52,917 bases of DNA from Ruminococcus sp. (GTDB lineage: Bacteria > Bacillota > Clostridia > Oscillospirales > Acutalibacteraceae), in NCBI GenBank assembly GCA_017384945.1, contig JAFNSO010000104.1, positions 1 to 52,917 on the forward strand, given 5' to 3'. The position numbers and the translations under genes were made by a program. Each line of letters begins with the position of its first letter. Within the stretch, counting starts at the first letter, position 1. The notes beneath the pieces are model-generated. The model was not told the DNA's origin. It saw only the letters and a program-made list of their open reading frames with translations, and did not search any database. Positions 34,253 to 43,334 of the stretch are shown here, in pieces.

Positions 34253-36586
34253 ATGAAGCAGTTGAATATATTGCTCATCGGCAGCGCAAACAGCTTTACA
34301 AACCAACTTATCCGACAATTCAATAAGGAAGGTCACAGAGTTTCTCTCCTTACAGGTTCCTCCCGCAGCCGCCAAAAGTATCCCCGTGTGTTTGAACGAT
34401 ATGATTTCGATTATACAAGCAATGTGCTTCCCGAGATTTTTACCAGTGTTTCTCCCGATGTAACGGTTTTTGTCGGCGCTTATGACGGTAATTTTTCGTG
34501 GATCGACGAGAGAAACGATTCTGTTTCATATATTTCGGCAGTGATGAATATACTGTCAGCCTATTCTTCCACCCAAAAAGGACGTTTTATATATGTTTCA
34601 TCCGACGCGGTTTATCAGGAGGAAAGTGAGTTTCTGTATTCAGAGGAGGATGAGCTCAGTTCGGGCGATCCGCGCAGCGCTGCTTTTGTTCAGGCTGAGG
34701 ATATATGCAGACAATTCATGATGGATGTGAAAAACGATATCGTTATTGTCAGGGTCGGAGGTTATTATCACATTCCGAAAACTACCAAAGACGTTGACGA
34801 TTTTATATCGGAGTTCTGCATAAGCTATCTGAAAAACGGAGAGGTTGAAATCCCCGACAACAGTATGGTAATGCCGTTAGCGGGATCAGACGCGATCTTC
34901 TTTTTGTCGAGAATCATTCTTGCTCCGTCGCTTAAATATTCGGTCTATCATATCTCCTCGGGAAACCGTCTCTCCGTAAATGAACTGAAAGAGATGATTG
35001 CCGACGCCGCGCGGATTTTCGGCTACGAGGTTCCGAAAGGCGGGGCAAAAACGGTAAATTCCGTCCAGGGCGGCTGGCTGTCGTCCCGAATAACGATGTA
35101 TATACAAAGAAAAGAGGACGGCAGAGCGTACAAAACGAAGGAAGAGAACTCAAAAAGTACGTTTATACATTTGAAGCATTCGCGCGCTATGCTTGACTCC
35201 GAAAGATTCAAAGAGGAATTCGGAATCAACAGGCTGACGGATTTCGGGAAAAATCTCGAAAAACTCGTTTCACATATTCTTAAGCATAAAAAACAATTTC
35301 TCAATATCGACGACGGCGTCAACTCGCTGTTTGGTCTGATAGTAAAGGAAGTTGTCTGGCTTTTTCGTATAATTCTCCCGTTTGTGGAGAGCACTGCCTG
35401 CTTTTTCGTGTTTTTTATGCTCAACAACGGTCTGTCGGGAAACAAATATTTCGGACGGATAGATTTTTATTTGATTTATGTTCTGCTTTTTTCCATTTTA
35501 TACGGACAGCAGCAGGCGGTGTTTTCGGCGTTTCTCGCGTCGATGGGTTATCTTTATACGCAGTTCAGAGGCGGAATCGACAGCGGCACTCTGCTTGATT
35601 TCAACACTTACGTATGGATCGCGCAGCTGTTTATACTCGGACTCGCGGTCGGTTATCTCAAGGATCGACTGTCCGACCAGAAGGAAGAGGCGTTGTATGA
35701 TTACGAATATATGACGCAGCAGATAGATGATGTACGCGACATCAACGAGAGCAACGTCAGAGTTAAGGACGCATTGCATACGCAGATCATCAATCAGAAT
35801 GACAGTATAGGAAAAATGTACGAGATTACCTCGACTCTGGACAGATATGATTCTGAGGACATTTTTTTTCACGCTATGGATGTGCTCAGGCAGATTATGG
35901 GCAGCGACGATATCGCGCTCTATACTGTGTCTAACAGCGCTTACGCTCGTTTGTTTTCGGCGACAACCGAGATAGCGGGCTCGCTGGGTAACTCAATCAG
36001 ATACAAAGAGCTTGTCGAGATGTATGATGAACTCAAGGACGGAAAGCCCTATATTAACCGCAAGCTCGATAAGGATATGCCGATGATGGCCTGCGCGATT
36101 CGCGAAAACGAGGAGATACGCACCATAATAATGATATGGAATCTTCCGTGGGAAAAGATGACGCTGGGTCAGGCCAGTATTCTTACCGTTACCTCAATGT
36201 TGATTCAGAACGCGGTGCTCCGCGCGCACAGGCTTCTGGACATGATGCGCGACGACCGCTTTATTGAGAACACAAGGATAATGAAGAAAGAAGCTTTTTC
36301 TTCAATTCTGGATACATATAAAAAAGCCGAGCAAAACCGTCTCACAAGGTTCACCTTACTTCGGATATATTCCGACAATAAAGACGAGCCGATAATTGAA
36401 GTGGGCAACCGCGCCACGGCTCGCCTGCGTCAGGACGACTATCTCGGCTTGGGAAACGACAACAATCTGTATATTCTTCTGCCTAATACATCTCCCAAAA
36501 ACGCGGAGATTGTTATGAATCGTTTGACGGCTTTTTCAATTAACACCGTCGTAACCGATACCAAAAACAAAGGAGACACGCCATGA
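34253..36586 (+). CDS. pelD: PelD-like c-di-GMP receptor fused to a degenerate SDR domain
   Basis: Of 777 residues, 1-330 form an extended-SDR (NAD-epimerase-like) domain. Its glycine motif is degraded (GSANSFT, 10-16) and the Tyr-x3-Lys pair is replaced by Phe145 and Glu149, although YVSSDAVY (114-121) remains, so epimerase activity is unlikely. Then come about four membrane helices (about 360-480), a coiled coil, a GAF domain (about 515-665) and a GGDEF-like domain that has lost GGDEF. The latter keeps an RxxD (RQDD, 726-729) at the position of the c-di-GMP inhibitory site, followed by LYILLPNTSP. Membrane-GAF-degenerate GGDEF with RxxD is the PelD layout, in which bound c-di-GMP switches on Pel export. 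It overlaps pelE by 4 bases. GGAAAGGGGG precedes the start. Confidence 0.82.
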   Translation: MKQLNILLIGSANSFTNQLIRQFNKEGHRVSLLTGSSRSRQKYPRVFERYDFDYTSNVLPEIFTSVSPDVTVFVGAYDGNFSWIDERNDSVSYISAVMNILSAYSSTQKGRFIYVSSDAVYQEESEFLYSEEDELSSGDPRSAAFVQAEDICRQFMMDVKNDIVIVRVGGYYHIPKTTKDVDDFISEFCISYLKNGEVEIPDNSMVMPLAGSDAIFFLSRIILAPSLKYSVYHISSGNRLSVNELKEMIADAARIFGYEVPKGGAKTVNSVQGGWLSSRITMYIQRKEDGRAYKTKEENSKSTFIHLKHSRAMLDSERFKEEFGINRLTDFGKNLEKLVSHILKHKKQFLNIDDGVNSLFGLIVKEVVWLFRIILPFVESTACFFVFFMLNNGLSGNKYFGRIDFYLIYVLLFSILYGQQQAVFSAFLASMGYLYTQFRGGIDSGTLLDFNTYVWIAQLFILGLAVGYLKDRLSDQKEEALYDYEYMTQQIDDVRDINESNVRVKDALHTQIINQNDSIGKMYEITSTLDRYDSEDIFFHAMDVLRQIMGSDDIALYTVSNSAYARLFSATTEIAGSLGNSIRYKELVEMYDELKDGKPYINRKLDKDMPMMACAIRENEEIRTIIMIWNLPWEKMTLGQASILTVTSMLIQNAVLRAHRLLDMMRDDRFIENTRIMKKEAFSSILDTYKKAEQNRLTRFTLLRIYSDNKDEPIIEVGNRATARLRQDDYLGLGNDNNLYILLPNTSPKNAEIVMNRLTAFSINTVVTDTKNKGDTP

Positions 36587-37776
36587 GCTTAGACGGGATC
36601 GCTTTTTTCCTGATCCTGGCGATTAACTTCATTATCACCTTTATTTATTGGCTGTATTATTTTATAATCAGAAAAAAGTATGAGGCGGGCTTTGCCACAA
36701 GATGTATGGTAATGCTCCTATGTCCCGTCGTCGGACCCGTGTACTTTTTTCTGGGCTGGGTTCTGAGAAAGGTGCTTTTCCATAAGCCTGTTGATCTTGC
36801 CGATGTTATCTTTTCAAAGGAAAGAGGAAAAAGTCTGATCAAAGCCGACGAGTTCGGAGAAAGTAATATCATTCCGATAAAAGACGCGGTTTCCGTTGTC
36901 GACAAGGAGAACGCCCGTGAGCTTATGCTCGAGGTGCTGCGTCACGACGTCAGAAAATCGCTGAGCAGTCTTTTCCTCGCGCTGGACAGCGACGACAGTG
37001 AGATTTCTCACTACGCGGCGTCTGTTCTGCAATCCGAGCTGGGCAAGTTTCGTTTAGCCGTTCAGGATACCGTGTCGGATATCGACGAGAAGGAATCCGA
37101 ACTCAGGGCGTATGAAAAATATGACGGCGAGAGAAAAACGCCCGAGGGCGAGTTGTATTCAAAGCGTCTCGACGAGCTCAGCGGCAAAGAACCCGAAACG
37201 CTCAGAGAGGAAGAGGGTCTTGTAAAGGGACGCGAAAAAGAGAAAAGGAAAACTGTATTCGCCGATATTTCCGATAAAATGGAGCAGAGCGAGGATTTCG
37301 AGCGTCATGAGATCTACGCTTACGAACAGGGAATGCGCGCCTTCTACGGCGACGAGGTAGCCGAGGAGACATTAAAGCAAAAGCTTTTTGAGCAGGTTAA
37401 GACGGCTCATGAGCTTATTTCAGACATCTATGAGGTGGTCACGCAAAACGTGTTTACCGAGCTCGAGAGCATACATTTTACTGAGCTTTCGGACAGAATG
37501 GCGCATCTTTTGGAAAAACGCGACACGCTTTCCGCTGAGGAGATGGCGCGGATGGCGGAATGCTGGCGGCTAAGAAAGAACTATGAAAAATGCGCCGAAT
37601 GGAGCGACCGCCTTTTTATGATTTATCCCGATTCGCTCGAAGCATTCTCTACAAAGCTCAAGCTTTCATATGATAAGGGAGACCGCGAAAGCTTTTTCGC
37701 GACTCTCAACGAAATGAAAAGCAACGGTGTGCCGCTTGACCATGAAATGATGGAAATGGTTCGCGTTTTCGCGTGA
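36583..37776 (+). CDS. pelE: PelE-like membrane/repeat protein
   Basis: The 397-residue protein has two N-terminal membrane helices (about 5-27 and 40-62). A cytoplasmic part follows, starting with a HEAT-like segment (LEVLRHDVRKSLSSLFLALD...ISHYAASVLQSELGK, about 115-155) and a charged coiled region. TPR-like helices end the chain (about 320-390; RMAECWRLRKNYEKCAEWSDRLF). This matches the layout of PelE, which with PelD and PelG forms the inner-membrane Pel complex. Sequence similarity to PelE was judged by eye only; position between pelD and the rest supports it. Confidence 0.7.
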   Translation: MSLDGIAFFLILAINFIITFIYWLYYFIIRKKYEAGFATRCMVMLLCPVVGPVYFFLGWVLRKVLFHKPVDLADVIFSKERGKSLIKADEFGESNIIPIKDAVSVVDKENARELMLEVLRHDVRKSLSSLFLALDSDDSEISHYAASVLQSELGKFRLAVQDTVSDIDEKESELRAYEKYDGERKTPEGELYSKRLDELSGKEPETLREEEGLVKGREKEKRKTVFADISDKMEQSEDFERHEIYAYEQGMRAFYGDEVAEETLKQKLFEQVKTAHELISDIYEVVTQNVFTELESIHFTELSDRMAHLLEKRDTLSAEEMARMAECWRLRKNYEKCAEWSDRLFMIYPDSLEAFSTKLKLSYDKGDRESFFATLNEMKSNGVPLDHEMMEMVRVFA

Positions 37777-37809
37777 TACATTATTGCATAACGAAAGGAG
37801 GGGACGCCT

Positions 37810-40176
37810 GTGGATCAAGGTTATTGGGTAATTGAATATGTCAAGGTATTTTTGGTTTATATGTTCACGATGTATCTTTGGCCATCGGTTGTTTTCAGTA
37901 AGCACCTTTCGGGAAAAAGCAGGGCTTATCGTTTCTGTTTCTGTGTGAATATGTCCGTTCTTGTGATTTCTACAGGCGTACTCGTTCTGGGTCTAGTCAA
38001 TCTTTTGAACCAAGTTTTGGTTATGGTTTTGTTTTGGGCGGTCTTTATCATACAGCTTGTAAGAAATTACGATTTGGGCTTGTCGCGGTTTAAGGATATA
38101 AAAAGTGTTTTAAACAAAACTATGAGCGTCCGCAGAATGTTCCTTAAGTGGAATTCCTTTAACGTAGAAAAGCTTAAATCATTTACGTCAAGATGGTGGA
38201 GCTCCACAAAAGGACGCAGGCTTGAGTACTTGTTTCTTTGCTTGATTATTGCCTTTGCAATCGCTTATTTCAGTATCAACGCTCTGGAAGTGCATTGCTA
38301 CGGATGCGGAGACGAGTATGTTCACCACTCGTGGATCTATTCTTTGTCGCAGGGCAAAATATTTGTCAAAGGAATCTATCCAGAGGGAATGCACTGCTAT
38401 ATCTATGTTTTGGGAACCGCGTTTCCGATCTCCTTTTACAGTCTCCTGCTTTTTTTGGCGGGTATACATGTCTCCGTGTATATTGTCTCGGCGTATCTCT
38501 TGGGGCGCCAGCTGTTCGGCTGGAGAATGTCGGGTATGCTTGCTATTGTAGGCTTTCTTACCGTTGAGCAGGTAGTCGCAGACTGTGTGGTGGGAATCTC
38601 ACGATTTGCGTGGACGCTTCCGCAGGAGTTCGCTTTATACGCTGTATTTATGGCGCCATACGCGCTCGTGGGCTTTTTTCGTCAGGAGCCGAAGCGCAGA
38701 AAGGAACGGTTTCGTCCGTTAAAGCTCAGCTCATGGCGGGCGTACTTTTCAGACAGGTATCTGTTTATTCTGATTACGACAGTTGCCGTGTCGATAAGCG
38801 CGCACTTTTACGCCACGATACTTGCGGCTTTTGCCTGCATTGTGGTGGTTTTTGTTTATTTTCGCCGCTTGTTCAGGCGCGGCGTGTTTATAAAGCTTGT
38901 AACGGGAGGGCTTATCGCCCTTTTGATAGCGGTGGCGCCCATGGTTGGAGCCTTTGCCGAAGGCTATCCTCTTGAGGGATCGCTTTATTGGGCGATGTCG
39001 GTAATGAGCGGAAGCAGCGACAAAACCGATTCCTCCCACGCAAAGTCATCTTCAAATTCGGCGTTTTCGGATAAAGACGAGAGCTCTTACGAGTCAACCG
39101 AACCTTCCGAAAATAAGGAAAAAACTAAGCAAATGAGTTCACTGACGGAAAAGGCTAAGCACTTTGTTTCCAGAACCTATTTGGGACTGTACGGGGAACA
39201 GCGCGGAAAGCTGCTTTTTCTCGTTGATGTAGCTGTTGTCGGGTTCTCGTTTTTGATTTTGTTGTGTCACGGAATCATCAATTTTATACGAAAGCGTATG
39301 AATAAAAAACGCGCGAGATATTTATTCAAAGCCCCCGAAGGCTATCTTATCATCGCGCTCACGGTGGCTTTCCTGTTTATGCAGTATAAGCCGCGATTGC
39401 TTGGCTTGCCCTCAGTGATTTCGGGACCGCGCGTTACCTCGAGCATTGATTTTTATTCGATGTTCTTATACGCGTGTGCTTTTGACGTTTTGTTTACCCT
39501 GCTTCGACCGCTTTTGAAGGAAAGGTTTTTAAAGCCGCTGTCGGTTCTGGCTTGCGGGGGAATATACTTTTTTACACAGTACTTCGGTATTTTTCACGGT
39601 TTTCTTCATTTTGAGCTGACTCGATATCCTGTCGCTGTTGAACTCACAAAGGAAATCGTCGAGAATATGCCGAGTTACCAATATACGATTATTTCGACGA
39701 CCGATGAACTCTATCAGGTTATAGAGGGCGGCTTCCACGAGGAGTGGATTGATTTTCTCGAAAAACGCCGCAAGGCTACCTATACGATCCCGACGTCTTA
39801 TCTGTTTTTTTTCATAGAAAAGCATCCTATTCATTATGTCCATCATAATTTTGCGTCGGGTCCCGCGTGGCTCGGTGCCGAGAAGTACGTAGAGCTTTTC
39901 GGCATAACGGGAGTCAGGTATCCCACCATTCTTCACGGTGAGGTTTCGGAGGAAGAAGCAAAAAAAGATCTCGGCTACGGAGTAAAACGATCCGAAACCG
40001 CGTCGAAGCTTAAAAACCGTGTTATCCTCGAATCAAAGGCTTATATGTGGTATAAAGAATTCTCCGAGATGTATCCCAACGACGGAGAGGTCATTTATGA
40101 GGATGATGATTTTATGTGCTACTGCGTACACCAAAACGAATTTTCGCTTTTCTCGCTTGGAATAATGAAAGACTGA
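37810..40176 (+). CDS. Large polytopic membrane protein, probable GT-C glycosyltransferase
   Basis: The GTG start follows AAAGGAGGGG. The 788-residue protein has about eleven or more membrane helices. Its first long outer loop carries an acidic GDEY motif (Asp168-Glu169) and YPEGMH (190-195), where GT-C enzymes such as ArnT/PMT-type transferases hold catalytic and lipid-phosphate-binding residues. A Ser/Asp/Glu-rich cytoplasmic insert (about 395-450) and a soluble C-terminal domain (about 610-788) follow. GT-C enzymes use lipid-linked sugars on the outer face, so it could decorate the exported polymer or make its primer. It has no counterpart in the Pseudomonas pel operon. Confidence 0.6.
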   Translation: MDQGYWVIEYVKVFLVYMFTMYLWPSVVFSKHLSGKSRAYRFCFCVNMSVLVISTGVLVLGLVNLLNQVLVMVLFWAVFIIQLVRNYDLGLSRFKDIKSVLNKTMSVRRMFLKWNSFNVEKLKSFTSRWWSSTKGRRLEYLFLCLIIAFAIAYFSINALEVHCYGCGDEYVHHSWIYSLSQGKIFVKGIYPEGMHCYIYVLGTAFPISFYSLLLFLAGIHVSVYIVSAYLLGRQLFGWRMSGMLAIVGFLTVEQVVADCVVGISRFAWTLPQEFALYAVFMAPYALVGFFRQEPKRRKERFRPLKLSSWRAYFSDRYLFILITTVAVSISAHFYATILAAFACIVVVFVYFRRLFRRGVFIKLVTGGLIALLIAVAPMVGAFAEGYPLEGSLYWAMSVMSGSSDKTDSSHAKSSSNSAFSDKDESSYESTEPSENKEKTKQMSSLTEKAKHFVSRTYLGLYGEQRGKLLFLVDVAVVGFSFLILLCHGIINFIRKRMNKKRARYLFKAPEGYLIIALTVAFLFMQYKPRLLGLPSVISGPRVTSSIDFYSMFLYACAFDVLFTLLRPLLKERFLKPLSVLACGGIYFFTQYFGIFHGFLHFELTRYPVAVELTKEIVENMPSYQYTIISTTDELYQVIEGGFHEEWIDFLEKRRKATYTIPTSYLFFFIEKHPIHYVHHNFASGPAWLGAEKYVELFGITGVRYPTILHGEVSEEEAKKDLGYGVKRSETASKLKNRVILESKAYMWYKEFSEMYPNDGEVIYEDDDFMCYCVHQNEFSLFSLGIMKD

Positions 40177-40188
40177 AAGGAGACCGCG

Positions 40189-41451
40189 GTGAAAAGGCTG
40201 TCATATTTTTGCCCTTCCGAAACAACTGCAAAACTCAGATGCCCCGAACGCGGTTTCTATTCTATCCTGCGCTTTATGGCGGGGGAGAACCCGACATTTC
40301 CGGGTGATTTTTCGGCTCACCCCGACGATACGCTGATACTTGTTGAAATAAATCTTGCCGGGTATTCCGCCTGCGCTTTGTCCGAGCGCGCTTTGAGCGG
40401 TATTTACGGGCTGTTTGAAACGCTGAGAAGCTTAGGACGCGGTCTTATCGTTCGGTTTTTGTACGACTGGAGCGGAAGAAACATTATCACCGAGCCGAAA
40501 AGCATAGATATTATTCTCAGGCACATAAATCAGGTCGGCGCGACGCTCAGGAAAAACGAGGATATGATTTTTCTCATTCAGGGTCTGTTTGTCGGAAACT
40601 GGGGCGAAATGCACGGCTCAAGGTTTATACGCGGCGATTATCTCAAAAGACTGTACGCGGCGCTTTCGCGCGCGACCGATAACCGTATTCAGATAGCGGT
40701 GCGCACGCCCGCTCTCTGGCGCGCCGTAACAGGAACTTCGTTTGTTGACGAGCTAGAGTCCGACACTATGAGACTCGGGTTGTTTAACGACGCGATGCTC
40801 GGCAACGAGAGCGAATACGGAACCTTTGCCGAGGATCCGTTCAGCCGCGAGCAGGAGCTTAAGCTTCAGAAAACGCTTTGCAGCGGTGTTCCTTACGGCG
40901 GCGAGGTCGTCGGCACCGAGCCGCAGTCTGACGCCGAGAGAGCTATGCGGGCTCTCGAAAAAACGGGCGTCAGCTATCTTAACCGTATGTATGACGAGAA
41001 TACGCTTGATAAGTGGAGAAAAACCACTGTAAGAGACAAGGGTATATGGAACGGTATGAGCTATTTTGATTACGCGCAGGCGCGTCTTGGATATCGCTTT
41101 GTGATTCGCGGCGTGAGCCTGCGGCAATCCGCTTTTTCAAAAAGCCTTTGCGCGAGGGTCAGGCTTGAAAATATCGGTTTTTCTCCGATATATCACGACT
41201 CGGCGGCGGAGCTTGTTTTGCTTCATGAAAACCGAGAAGCCGTCTTTCCCATGACGGGAGATATAAAAAGTATTCTTCCGCAATCGGGGGCAAAGACGCT
41301 TACCGCCAAGGCGCCTCTTTCGACGGAGCTTTCCGACGGCGGTTATGACATATTTTTCCGCGTTAAAAGTCTAAAATACAACGTGATAATTCCGACCGCG
41401 AATCAAGGCGGCGGTGAGACGGGTTGTCTTATCGGGAGGTATACGGTCTGA
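40189..41451 (+). CDS. DUF4874/DUF4832 protein (TIM-barrel glycosidase-like)
   Basis: The GTG start follows AAAGGAG. The 420-residue protein begins with CPERGFYSILR (18-28) and has LVEINLAGYS and a WGEMHGS motif (138-144) whose Glu is a candidate catalytic acid. These are features of the paired DUF4874 and DUF4832 domains (C-terminal part about 230-410). No signal peptide is visible, so its compartment is uncertain. In Gram-negative Pel systems PelA carries a glycosidase domain; this gene may fill that role here, but that is inferred from position only. Confidence 0.72.
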   Translation: MKRLSYFCPSETTAKLRCPERGFYSILRFMAGENPTFPGDFSAHPDDTLILVEINLAGYSACALSERALSGIYGLFETLRSLGRGLIVRFLYDWSGRNIITEPKSIDIILRHINQVGATLRKNEDMIFLIQGLFVGNWGEMHGSRFIRGDYLKRLYAALSRATDNRIQIAVRTPALWRAVTGTSFVDELESDTMRLGLFNDAMLGNESEYGTFAEDPFSREQELKLQKTLCSGVPYGGEVVGTEPQSDAERAMRALEKTGVSYLNRMYDENTLDKWRKTTVRDKGIWNGMSYFDYAQARLGYRFVIRGVSLRQSAFSKSLCARVRLENIGFSPIYHDSAAELVLLHENREAVFPMTGDIKSILPQSGAKTLTAKAPLSTELSDGGYDIFFRVKSLKYNVIIPTANQGGGETGCLIGRYTV

Positions 41452-43334
41452 TGATTATTACAAGAAGACTTTTTTTCATAACAATTGTAATATTTCTCAC
41501 GCTTTTGCTGCTTTTTATGGGCTTTCAGGTCGGTAAAGAGGTTGTTTCCGATTCAGGGCTTAATAAGCATACCGTTTCTGTCGCTTCAAAAGGCAAGGGC
41601 AAAGCGGCTGTGTCCGAGTTTATCAAAGTGAATAAAAAAGGCAAGCCCGACGGACTGTCAAACGAGGATAACTACGCGCTGTATCTCGGAGATGAAAACA
41701 GCGAATACGCCGATACGGTCAGGGAATGGTCATATTACACCAAGGTTCCCGTTGCCGCCGCAAAAAAGCTTCCGGCAAGGTCCGTAACCGACCTTCCCGA
41801 TATTCTGATGATAGAACCCGAATTTGTAAGCGGACGCTCACAACGCATCGCCGAGCTGATGGATAAGGGTGTAGACGTTGTCTTTCTTTCGCTTCCATCC
41901 TACAGCTATGTGGAAACCGACAGCGTTCTTCGTGAAATACTCGGAATCTACAAGCTGATTCAGGAAAAGGTCGAGCTTCGCGGCGTGCATCTGTTCAAGG
42001 GCTTTCTCCTCGGCGGAGAAAGAATCTTTGAGGAGGATACCGAATCGGATTCATACGACGAGTCTGAAAATCGGCAGGATCTCGAGCTCAGTATCCCGTG
42101 GTACTCCGTGAGAACCCGTACAAAGACATATATGCGCGGCACTCTGTCCGACAAGGATTTGAAGATGGCGGAGGCGTATAAGTATAAAAACGAGGATTTT
42201 CCTGCGATTGTATGGAGAAGCTGTTACGGAAAAGGAGAGGCTTACGCCGTAAACGGAGAGTACCTGAAAAACCGCAGAGTCGGCATCGGAATGCTGCAGG
42301 CTATGATGTACGAGCGCAAGGAATATTTTGTGTATCCCGTAATCAACGCTCAGGTCTTTTCCGTTGAGAGCTTTCCCATTCTCACAGACGAAAACCAAGA
42401 TCAGGTCAAAAAAGTCTACGGACGCTCTATAACCAAGGCGCAGACCGATATTATGCTTCCTATGTTTATATCTCTCGCCTCAAATTTTGAGAAAAAACCG
42501 AGCTTCTTTCTTTCGGTAAAATATAATCTCAACGACAAGGCGAGTCCGCATAAGGATATTCTTAAGACTTATCTCTCTATGATTGATGATACCGACGGCG
42601 AGCTGGCGTTGTCGGCAAACCATCGCGGTGATTATTCAAATAAAGAATTTAGCGCGGACTTAAAGTTTTTGTCCTCGGAGGCTCCCGATTACAACATAAC
42701 GGCGGTCATTGGCTCCTCGGACGGGCTTTCCAAGTTGTCCGACGCTTTAGTCGAAAAGGATGTCCATACGGTTGCCACCTCAAAATACACTCCCGATATG
42801 CCTGTCGTCGGATATCTGGGCGATAATATCACCTTTCAGCAGGCAACCTCGGATTTGAAAAGACATACCTTTACAGACGAGCTGGAGCTGCTCGGAGTCT
42901 ACACTGTTCTGGCTTACAGTAACAGCTGCTACAATATGTCAGACGCTTTTTACCCGAGAACCCAAAAGGATGAATGGCAAAACAGCTCGCGAAAGGTTTT
43001 CAGTAATCTCACAACCTACAGCGACCCCTTCCGCGCTGTGGATTCCCTGACAGTCACCGAGAGCGACGAAAGAATCAGGAATTATTTGAAGATTGAGTAC
43101 AGCGTCGAGCGCAGCGGAGACGTTGTTACGATTAAATCGGAAGGCGGTTCGAGAGGTCCTGTGCGCCGCTTTATACTTCGTACCCACGACGAGAGGATCA
43201 AGTCCGTGAACGGAGGAGAATCAAAAAAGCTGGAGGATAACGCTTATCTTATATCAGCCGAACGACCAAGGGTCGAGATTAAGCTTTCATCCGTCCTTTC
43301 GGAGTTAGTTGAAATGAAAGGAAGTAACCGCTGA
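41451..43334 (+). CDS. DUF2194 membrane protein, PelA-deacetylase-like position
   Basis: The ATG at 41451 overlaps the previous stop (TGATG) and has GGGAGG about 10 bases before it, so I prefer it to the upstream TTG. The 627-residue protein has one N-terminal membrane helix (about 5-25). A large extracellular part follows, resembling DUF2194 proteins, which are found in Pel-type clusters and relate to polysaccharide deacetylases. Gram-positive pel operons place a PelA deacetylase-domain protein just before pelF, as here. I do not see the classic TFDDG or HxxxH metal motifs, so activity is uncertain. Its stop overlaps the pelF start. Confidence 0.7.
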   Translation: MIITRRLFFITIVIFLTLLLLFMGFQVGKEVVSDSGLNKHTVSVASKGKGKAAVSEFIKVNKKGKPDGLSNEDNYALYLGDENSEYADTVREWSYYTKVPVAAAKKLPARSVTDLPDILMIEPEFVSGRSQRIAELMDKGVDVVFLSLPSYSYVETDSVLREILGIYKLIQEKVELRGVHLFKGFLLGGERIFEEDTESDSYDESENRQDLELSIPWYSVRTRTKTYMRGTLSDKDLKMAEAYKYKNEDFPAIVWRSCYGKGEAYAVNGEYLKNRRVGIGMLQAMMYERKEYFVYPVINAQVFSVESFPILTDENQDQVKKVYGRSITKAQTDIMLPMFISLASNFEKKPSFFLSVKYNLNDKASPHKDILKTYLSMIDDTDGELALSANHRGDYSNKEFSADLKFLSSEAPDYNITAVIGSSDGLSKLSDALVEKDVHTVATSKYTPDMPVVGYLGDNITFQQATSDLKRHTFTDELELLGVYTVLAYSNSCYNMSDAFYPRTQKDEWQNSSRKVFSNLTTYSDPFRAVDSLTVTESDERIRNYLKIEYSVERSGDVVTIKSEGGSRGPVRRFILRTHDERIKSVNGGESKKLEDNAYLISAERPRVEIKLSSVLSELVEMKGSNR

